Shown here: positions 24,858 to 31,800 of the stretch, piece after piece | Position numbering within the stretch: position 1 is the first letter of the stretch | How the letters are laid out: every line of letters starts with the position of its first letter | Source of the DNA: DASVVT01 sp036386415 | GTDB taxonomy: Bacteria > Acidobacteriota > Blastocatellia > Pyrinomonadales > Pyrinomonadaceae | Reading direction: 5' to 3' | NCBI GenBank assembly: GCA_036386415.1 | Contig: DASVVT010000039.1 | Coordinates: 1-35,831, forward strand | Length of the DNA: 35,831 nucleotides | Position numbers and translations under genes: made by a program | The notes under the pieces: model-generated | The model's database searches: none | Told to the model about the DNA's origin: nothing | Seen by the model: only the letters and a program-made list of their open reading frames with translations

Positions 24858-25622
24858 ATGAAATCTATATTATTTATACTGACGCTGGTAATCTTTAGTC
24901 TGCCTATTACTTTTCCTCATTCTGCCAAATCCAACACCAATCTAAATTCCATAAAGCCGACCCAAAAGGTTCTCTCTATTTACGAACTCGGAGACACAAC
25001 CGTTGAGATTCCTGCACCAGAAGGGTTTGAGGAAATTTCTGCTCAACTGAAAAATATAAGAAATCGATTTGATGTCACAGAAGATGTTAATAACGAAGTG
25101 CTGGCAGTTCATTTACCAGGGGAAATAGCTAATAAGCTTAAGCGTGGCGAGCCAGCCGGGCTCACTTTCTACACAAAAATCTCAGTTCCGAAAAGAGTCA
25201 AGGAAAAGAATTTCACTTCGTCAGAATTTGCACAGATAGTTTCTCTCCTCAAGTCAAACAATAAAGAGATATTAGATATTAATAGTCCAAAGATGCAATC
25301 AGCCATAAAAAACATGGAGCAGAATTTGAGCGAATTAAATGATAAGGAGACTAAGATTAATTTCTCACAACCGATTAACCTCGGAGAAATTGAGAGCGGA
25401 CAGAATGTATATGGCTTGATGCTGCTATTAAAGATGAATCCACAGATTGGGGGTAAACAGGGAGAAGTGCTTCTTCTTTGTGGTGCAACATTTGTTAGAG
25501 TGAAACAAAGAGTGATTTACGTTTACACATATAGGAGATTTCAAAGTAGTGAGGATGTTGATGTATTAAAGAGCTTCACCAAAAGGTGGGTGGGTCAGAT
25601 CATGGCGGCTAATCAGGAATAA
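24858..25622 (+). CDS. Exported protein of unknown function
   Basis: A 254-residue protein with a clear signal peptide (MKSILFILTLVIFSLPITF, about 1-25). I do not recognise the family. The mature part begins with a strand-rich segment (LGDTTVEIPAPEGFEEI), has a mid-region of Lys/Asn-rich helices, and ends with VYTYRRF...DVDVLKSFTKRW, an arrangement like a PsbP-type sandwich in which a final helix packs on a sheet; that comparison is only an impression. The DNA is distinctly AT-richer than the genes to the left, hinting at transfer. ATG 24858 is used because the signal peptide starts there. A bidirectional terminator follows 64 bases after the stop. Confidence 0.7.
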   Translation: MKSILFILTLVIFSLPITFPHSAKSNTNLNSIKPTQKVLSIYELGDTTVEIPAPEGFEEISAQLKNIRNRFDVTEDVNNEVLAVHLPGEIANKLKRGEPAGLTFYTKISVPKRVKEKNFTSSEFAQIVSLLKSNNKEILDINSPKMQSAIKNMEQNLSELNDKETKINFSQPINLGEIESGQNVYGLMLLLKMNPQIGGKQGEVLLLCGATFVRVKQRVIYVYTYRRFQSSEDVDVLKSFTKRWVGQIMAANQE

Positions 25623-25685
25623 CAGATGGTTGAGGCCAAGTAAAAAGTGGAAAGTTAAAGTCTAAAAGGCGAGGGAAAGGGAGAT

Positions 25686-25727
25686 AATAAGAAAGGACTA
25701 CTCTAGAATAAGTAGTCTTTTCTTATT
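25686..25727. terminator. Bidirectional intrinsic terminator
   Basis: A 17-bp stem (25686-25702 with 25711-25727, one G-T mismatch) around an 8-base loop. The stem starts AATAAGAAAGGACTACT, so each strand ends in a T-rich run. It ends the gene at 24858-25622 on the plus strand and, on the minus strand, lies just beyond the tRNA-Lys fragment, where an intact tRNA gene would need a terminator. Confidence 0.7.
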
Positions 25728-25738
25728 GAAATCATTGA

Positions 25739-25780
25739 TGAGTTGAGCAGGGCTCGAACCTGCGACCCACTGGTTAAAAG
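25739..25780 (-). tRNA. 3' half of a tRNA-Lys(TTT) gene (integration scar)
   Basis: Read on the minus strand this gives the anticodon loop CTTTTAA, the 3' anticodon stem CCAGT, variable loop GGGTC, T-arm GCAGG-TTCGAGC-CCTGC and the 3' acceptor strand TCAACTC with discriminator A, followed by TCA. The matching 5' half (acceptor, D-arm, ACTGG stem) is absent: the bases before the loop (GTTAAGA) do not pair. A tRNA cut at the anticodon loop is the usual product of tyrosine-recombinase integration into the 3' end of a tRNA gene, so this marks one end of an inserted element. It is not a functional tRNA. Confidence 0.75.
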
Positions 25781-25814
25781 TCTTAACAGGCTTATGGCTT
25801 GAGTTTGGCTGAGT

Positions 25815-25845
25815 GCGGAAGAGTAATGATTTATTACTCTTCCGC
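25815..25845. other. Perfect 13-bp hairpin next to the attachment-site scar
   Basis: GCGGAAGAGTAAT (25815-25827) pairs perfectly with 25833-25845 around a 5-base loop. There is no T-run, so it is not a standard terminator. Around it the word TGGCTGAGT occurs twice (near 25806 and 25868) and TGGCCGAGT once (near 25887), which could be recombinase arm-binding sites. Confidence 0.5.
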
Positions 25846-25894
25846 TCTTTGCTATGATGGCTGTGTATGGCTGAGTACGCCTAGTTTGGCCGAG

Positions 25895-25915
25895 TTGGCA
25901 CACAACTGGCACACA
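25895..25915 (+). repeat. TTGGCACAC-type repeat, left copy
   Basis: TTGGCACACAACTGGCACAC here resembles TTGGCACACTATAGGCACAC at 35802-35822 (17 of 21 positions equal). The right copy lies 20 bases after the stop of a tyrosine-recombinase fragment. The left copy lies about 115 bases from the tRNA scar. They are probably recombination-associated DNA at the borders of the inserted region. Confidence 0.5.
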
Positions 25916-26267
25916 AGGAAGAGGCTGATATGCGCCAGTCCACTTGAGTATTATCATGTATGGACAGATAGCTTTCGCGCATTTACTCAGACCATTTTGA
26001 GGGGATGACCGAGATCAAGACGCTTTGGATCATAAGTTATATAGGTCACGAGTATCAGATCAAGTTCTGACTATTTATATTATGCAATTGTGACTTCGAC
26101 TATAATTTCTTTATCAGAACTCTTACTGTTAGCTGGGTTGCACCTGTCAGGCGAGACTTTATCTTCACGAGGCTAGTCATATCACTTGTAATACGTAACC
26201 CATTTGGCGCTCGCAAATTCGATAATAGATGAGTTTAACGCTTATTGGGCTCATGGGATATGGCTTC
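25916..26267. other. Intergenic region with no recognisable gene
   Basis: About 350 AT-rich bases between the recombination-associated repeats and the end of the first immunity-like gene. I see no convincing ORF, RNA or repeat. It may be decayed integrase or element DNA. Confidence 0.5.
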
Positions 26268-26813
26268 CTATTGTCTTGGAGGGTAGGCTCCTGGGAAGAT
26301 TTCAGTTGTATGTTGTGAGCCAGCCTTATGTGTTTCCCCGTACTTGATCTCTTGCATTCCCTTCACTTCATTTGCTTCCTTAAATACAAATGTGTCCCTA
26401 ACTGTGGTTGAGAATTTGATAGAGTAGATCAACTTTAACTCTTTACCTTCTTGGGCGGCTACGGCTTCCTCTTCTCTATTGAACGGTGGGTTTTTGACAC
26501 TTACCGTCCACCGGGAATCGAAATGATGTTTCGTCAGTGACCATATACGCAGATCGTACTTCCCGAAGATGAGGCGGACATCCACCTTCTCATAATCGCT
26601 TACCTCCGGCGGGACGATGAAGCCATGTTCAACCAGCTTCGGCTCTATCGTTTTATCACCAGCGTAAATCAGAATTTTGAATTCCTGATCTTCAACCTCC
26701 TTGCCATCAACCTTAAAATTGATCTTCACCCGCTCGGTTTGCGTACGGGCGATAGCTGGGATCATTAGAGGGTGGCAAGCTAAGATTGCCGCTAAAATTA
26801 CTTTGACGCTCAT
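26268..26813 (-). CDS. Exported protein, possible immunity protein of the JAB-type RHS tail
   Basis: A 181-residue protein with a signal peptide (about residues 1-23, VILAAILACHPLMIPAIA). I do not recognise the family. The mature part is beta-rich with charged strands (KINFKVDGKEVEDQEFKILI) and a second strand set (GKELKLIYSIKFSTTVRD). ATG 26813 is chosen because a GAGGAGA ribosome site lies 8 bases upstream. That site overlaps the last codons of the RHS-tail pseudogene (stop at 26827), so the two were one coupled pair. Position immediately after a toxin tip is where RHS immunity genes lie, and an exported protein could neutralise a toxin in the periplasm. This role is inferred from position only. 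Confidence 0.6.
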   Translation of the reverse strand: MSVKVILAAILACHPLMIPAIARTQTERVKINFKVDGKEVEDQEFKILIYAGDKTIEPKLVEHGFIVPPEVSDYEKVDVRLIFGKYDLRIWSLTKHHFDSRWTVSVKNPPFNREEEAVAAQEGKELKLIYSIKFSTTVRDTFVFKEANEVKGMQEIKYGETHKAGSQHTTEIFPGAYPPRQ

Positions 26814-26826
26814 TAGGATCGTCTCC

Positions 26827-27886
26827 TCATGGGATTCTGACAAAGACATTCAGCGGCATCGTTGCGATCACACTATTCCCGTTGTAAAAGTAGACGGTCT
26901 GACCTCCAGTCTGTTGTCCGTTAACATTCGCGGGTGATGCGCCGACAACCATGTGATAACCGAATGTTGTGGGAGTCTGTGCTGCGAAACTAAGATCGGC
27001 TGGTGAAGGTTCCTAGTTAAAGCGTGAGAGATCTCGCGTTCCATTAGGGTTTCTAGTGATTACACTTCCACTTGGATGGACATGGTAAGTGGTCAGGGGG
27101 TCTGGACTTGTAGATTGTGCCGCTAGATTCGGATTCACAGGATTAAGTACGTTAATGGTTGCAGGATTCTGCGTCGCAGGGTCTTGCACAGGGCCAGGTT
27201 GTGCCGGAACTGCTAATTGCCCATTCTGAGTAGGGACAACTATTCCTCCTTCTTCATGGAATCCTCCTCTTCTATCATCCGCTGTCGGGTTATTACTTCT
27301 CGCCACAGCGGCCACTCCGATTTCTTGCCTGATATCGTGATTTGCCAATTCCAGCTCCGAGTTTAATGTATTGGCCTGAGTTGTCCCTCCCGCACGATCC
27401 GTCTGTTGGACTTGTCGGACTTCAGCCTGATCGGTGACGTAATAGGCCCTCCCGTCGTTTCTTCCATCCGTCCCTATTCTGTGGCCTTAGATGATCGGTC
27501 GCGCTATAAGCTTGCTGCGTGGTGCGACCGCCCATGCCAGCGAACAACTCTCCACCAAACGGCTGATAATCGTGGCGGCTTACTACCGCTCCACTCGTAT
27601 TAGTGATGATGCGCGGCGATCCTAAATGATCCGCCGTCACATACTGTGTGCCTACCCCCGGCTCAATCGTCGCCGTCAATCCACTGGCACCATAGATGTG
27701 CTCCTTCTTCAGTGCTCCACCTGTTCCATCAAACTCTGACAATAACTCTCCACCAATACCGTAGACAAAGCGCAGGTTCTCTCCCACGAGCTTCCGCACC
27801 CGCTGCCCTTCTCCGTCGTATACATATGCCGCCGCACCGTCCACACTCTTGATCCGGTTCTCCGCGTCGTAGATACAGCGTCGAAC
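26827..27886 (-). pseudogene. Displaced RHS C-terminal module with broken JAB/JAMM-like toxin
   Basis: The first part (27422-27886) encodes RHS core sequence (DAENRIKSVDG through GASGLTATIEP, DHLGSPRIITNTSGA and HDYQPFGGELF), closely matching a segment of the large RHS protein, but the final core (the YYGARYY and DPTG region) is missing. A frameshift near 27450-27480 then joins another frame: DGRAYYVTDQAEV, DDRRGGFHEEGGIVV, and the metal-site motif YHVHPSG. An in-frame TAG at 27013-27015 interrupts it; reading on gives EPSPADLSF, which supplies the S-x-x-D of a JAMM site, to a stop at 26827. The tail is therefore an inactivated JAB-type RHS toxin, kept as an orphan module after a new tip was acquired. 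Confidence 0.8.
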
Positions 27887-27911
27887 CAGTGATGCGATGC
27901 TTTCTTTAAGA

Positions 27912-28838
27912 TCACAAACCGACGCTTTTAATTTCTTTGAGTTCTAAGTTGCCGGAATCCTTGCGATATTCCAAAGTGAGACTTACACCCTGCCGGATGA
28001 AGGTCTCTGATGATATTTTTCTCATTGTGTAATAATCAACTGTTAACCACACAACTGTGCCTTCAGATTGCGGAGGATAGAACATCATGTATGCTCCACC
28101 ACCCTTTCGACTTATCTCTTCTGAAATCTCTTTTTGACTCAAGAGCCTTACGTTTGGTGAATCAGCAAAACACTGAGTTGTCATATTCTCACTTGATATA
28201 GTAATTTTTTGTTTATCCTGAATAGAGAGGTTTTTCATTATATCCCTACTGCTCATGATAACTTTCAGGGCATTTGTATACAGATAATGTATCTCTTTTT
28301 CTGCCAGTACAAGATTGGGCTCAAACTTGGCAGAAATATTGGGACACTTTCCGGTTGTGATTAGCTCCTGAACGTCCCTTTTGGTATTTTGATTATTTAC
28401 CCTCCATGCCCCACCAGCACTTAGTGCCGATTCCAGAACGAAGACGATATAACCGCCCGGTTCAAGCTGATTCCATGGGAGAGTCGAACCATCTTTTCGC
28501 GAAAAAGGCTGAATCTTATCATTATGCCGCCAAGGCTCATCGGCAATAAGCTTTCCCGACGAGTTGAAAAAGTATAGAGATCCCTGTAGCCCATCTATTC
28601 TTTTGTCTGTTAAATTGGTGATAGTAAAGTCCATGGAAGATAAACCAGCACCCTGCTTATTTAATCTGTTAATATTTATCTTAACAGGCATCTCTTTGGC
28701 TATCAGGATAGTGGCATGAACTCCGTTAAAAGAGAGCGCAAAGCAATCATCCGCCTCTTTGCGCAGGCTCGGCTGGTTCGTCAGTCCAGTGACCGTTGTC
28801 GCTAAAACCAGAACTATAGGTGCAATGGTTTTCTTCAT
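27912..28838 (-). CDS. Exported protein, possible immunity protein of the intact RHS toxin
   Basis: A 308-residue protein with an N-terminal signal peptide (KKTIAPIVLVLATTVTGL). I do not recognise the family. A beta-sandwich-like region (MDFTITNLTDKRIDGLQGSL, about 69-88) is followed by strands typical of an extracellular FxxxPY-free domain, then mixed alpha/beta sequence. The ATG is 20 bases after the RHS stop, with AGGCGACAGG as ribosome site, so the genes are co-transcribed. Its place directly behind the toxin tip is that of an RHS immunity gene; an exported immunity protein would fit a secreted or periplasm-acting toxin. Its stop is only about 25 bases from the displaced RHS module. Confidence 0.65.
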   Translation of the reverse strand: MKKTIAPIVLVLATTVTGLTNQPSLRKEADDCFALSFNGVHATILIAKEMPVKININRLNKQGAGLSSMDFTITNLTDKRIDGLQGSLYFFNSSGKLIADEPWRHNDKIQPFSRKDGSTLPWNQLEPGGYIVFVLESALSAGGAWRVNNQNTKRDVQELITTGKCPNISAKFEPNLVLAEKEIHYLYTNALKVIMSSRDIMKNLSIQDKQKITISSENMTTQCFADSPNVRLLSQKEISEEISRKGGGAYMMFYPPQSEGTVVWLTVDYYTMRKISSETFIRQGVSLTLEYRKDSGNLELKEIKSVGL

Positions 28839-28858
28839 CCTGTCGCCTCGCCATCCAA

Positions 28859-31800
28859 TTAAAGTAGAGTTACGGTCACGGTGACTTTAAAGACCCGGCG
28901 TCTGACCCGATCACCTTGATCTGCTCGATGAGGGCTGTTGGTATATGCTCGTTGTGCGGCTTCAGCTGCCTTGCCGATATTTCCCTTAGTGGTGATGTAA
29001 GACTCGACAAAATAATAGGCCGCCCATTGATTAGCGGGTACGCTTGAGGCATTATCGCTTCCACCCTCCACACCCACGAATTCTTGATTCGTGCCTGTGA
29101 AGTTTAAGATTTGTTCTACCGGTAATGCAATAGATTTACAGCCAAAAACCGCCACCCCCCTACCGTTAACCTCAGGGCTGTCAAGCTCCCGCCCCAGCCA
29201 TTCTGTTCTGCCAGGCTTTGCCTCGCCCGTCCCAAATGGAATGGAATATGCCTCTCCATCCGCTAGTAGTCCTACATGTCCGGCAACGACTGTGAGCTCA
29301 CTATTCTGAGTGTCCTGAGCAAAACCCACAGAGGTGTTGATCGGATTCTCTTTAGTATACACATTGAGCTGATAGCCATTCGCCTCAGCTAATGACCTGA
29401 GCTCATTCCAATTTGGCTTTGCTAACTCTTTGACTTGGTGCCATTTACCCTGATTATCATAAGTTCCACTATTGGCCTCATGGGCTGTAAAATTAAGATA
29501 AACGCTGATGATTTTTCCTCCACCCTCCCCTTCGTCAGACTCCCCGGTCGGATCTATAAGGGTTAAAGGACTATTTGAAGCGAAAATGTAGAGATTCCAC
29601 TTTTGTGGGTTAACAATATACTCCCTTGTGGCTTTGATCGGATCACAGGAAGTAAACCGCCCTTGCATACTTGCATAATACCGTGCCCCATAATAGTCCA
29701 GATCCGTCTCATTATCCCTTTCTTTACCCGTAAACCTCTGCCTCAGACCCTCGGTCGGATTGCTGTACTTTTGCGCTATCGTGCGACTCCCCACCCCGGC
29801 AAACAACTCTTCTCCGAACGGCTGATAATCATGACGACTTGCCACTGCTCCCGTGCTGTTTGTCATGATGCGCGGCGATCCTAAGTGATCCGCTGTGGTG
29901 TACTGCGTGCCTACTACCGGCTCTATCGTCGCCGCCAACCCACTGGCCCCGTAGATATACTCCTTCTTTAGCGAGCCGCTTGCTCCGTCGAACTCCGCTA
30001 TGAGACCCCCGCCGATGCCGTACACCATCCGCAGGTTCTCGCCCACGAGCTTCCGCACACGCTGACCCTCTCCGTCATAAACATACGCCGCATCGCCGTC
30101 CACACTCTTGATGTGATTCTCCGCGTCATACGTGTAGCTATGGTTGCCATCTGTCAGTTGATTCCCCGCCAGATCATAGCTCCGCCCCACTATTTTGTTC
30201 GCTGCCGTGAAGGTCATGTTCGGCGAGCCGTTGATAACCTCCGCACGATTCCCATAGCGGTCATAACTGAATGTCTGCTCCCAACTGAGGTCTCCGGCTT
30301 TGGTCTCTTGGGCGGTCTCTAGTCTGTTCAAGGCGTCATAGGTAAACGTCTGCGTGTAACTAAGCCCACCGCCGACATAGCCCGCCGTGATGATATTCCC
30401 GTTATTAGAAGTCCCTCCGTAGGTGTAGGTCAGGTTGACGATGGAGGCCGGTGCAGAGGATGTACCTAGCTTGATCGAGGTCGGCTGTAATCTCGTGTTG
30501 TAATCTATCTGATGCAAGAGATTATTCCCATAGGTCTCATTATCCAATGCCCCGTGCGCCATATACTGAATATTGCTCACACTCGCACCCTCAGCATAAG
30601 TGGTCGCCGCAGTAGATAGGGATGAAAGCCTGCCTGCATCGTCGAAGGTGTGATTGACTACGCGCCTGACGGTCGCGCCTGAAACTAATGGGTAGGTCTC
30701 GGTCGTCATCGCCCCGGCACGGTTATAAGTGGCGTTGACCTTGTAGTTGATCGCATCGGTCTGCTGCACTCGCTCAATGACTCTACCCAGGCCGTCGTAG
30801 CCGTAATATGTGCCGGCGGCTGTCCCACCGTAGGTCACCGACACCAATCTTCCTGTCGATTCCCCGCGCTGGAAGAGGGTCGTATTGGGTGCTCCACTTG
30901 GCAAAACCTGATTATCATACTTGTAAAGGACATTCGGCGTCGCTCCGTTGTCGTTGTAACTCTTGGCTGTGACACGGTTCAGCGCGTCGTAGGTGTAACT
31001 GGTCTCCAGATAGACTAAGGGCGAGACCGTCACCTTCCGGGGGTCGATCTTCTTCGTCAAATTCCCGTCGTCATCGTACTCGTATTTCAATGTCCCGCTC
31101 TCCGGGTTGACAGCCTGTGTCAGCCTCTTCAAAGAGTCGTAAGTAAAGGTGCGGGTCTGCGCCCCTTGCGTCACCTTCGTCACATTATCTAGCACATCAT
31201 AGGTGTATGATGTTAGATAGCCTGCCGTCACCTCTGTATGACCAGTGAAACTTACACTCACGGTCTGCGTATCAGAGGGCGTCACCTCCCAGACATTGAT
31301 TAACTGCCCCAAGGCATTAGTCTCGCTGATCCTCTCCTTCCCGGCCTGATCCTTCACCAGCACCCGACTGCCGCTGTAATCCGTGTAGACGTATGTATTA
31401 TCGGGAGATTTCACTGAGATCACCCGCCCCAGGGCGTCGAAGCTGGTGGTCGTTGACACAGGGGTTGTGCCCGGCCTGTACGGGTTAGTCTTCTTGTAAG
31501 CCCTACCTAGAGCGTCATAATACGTATTGACCGTGATGTAATTGGTCGCATCCTCGTACTGTCTAGTCTCAACGGTTCTTCCTAACCCATCATAGACGAT
31601 CTCGCTCTTCAAGAGATCGTCGTCATAGCCGCTCCTGTCAGAGGTAGTGCTGATGGTGCGGTTTGCGTCGTCGTAGATGAACCTGGTCTGACTCTTGATC
31701 GTGTTGGAGAGATCGTTGGCCGCGCTCACGGCCTGGGTGGGGCGATCCAACGGGTCGTTGTAATAGCCGCTGTAGACCGTCCCATTGACATCTTCGGCGT

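Noticed and set aside
25739..25780. Functional tRNA-Lys gene
   Set aside because: The 5' acceptor strand, D-arm and 5' anticodon stem are missing.
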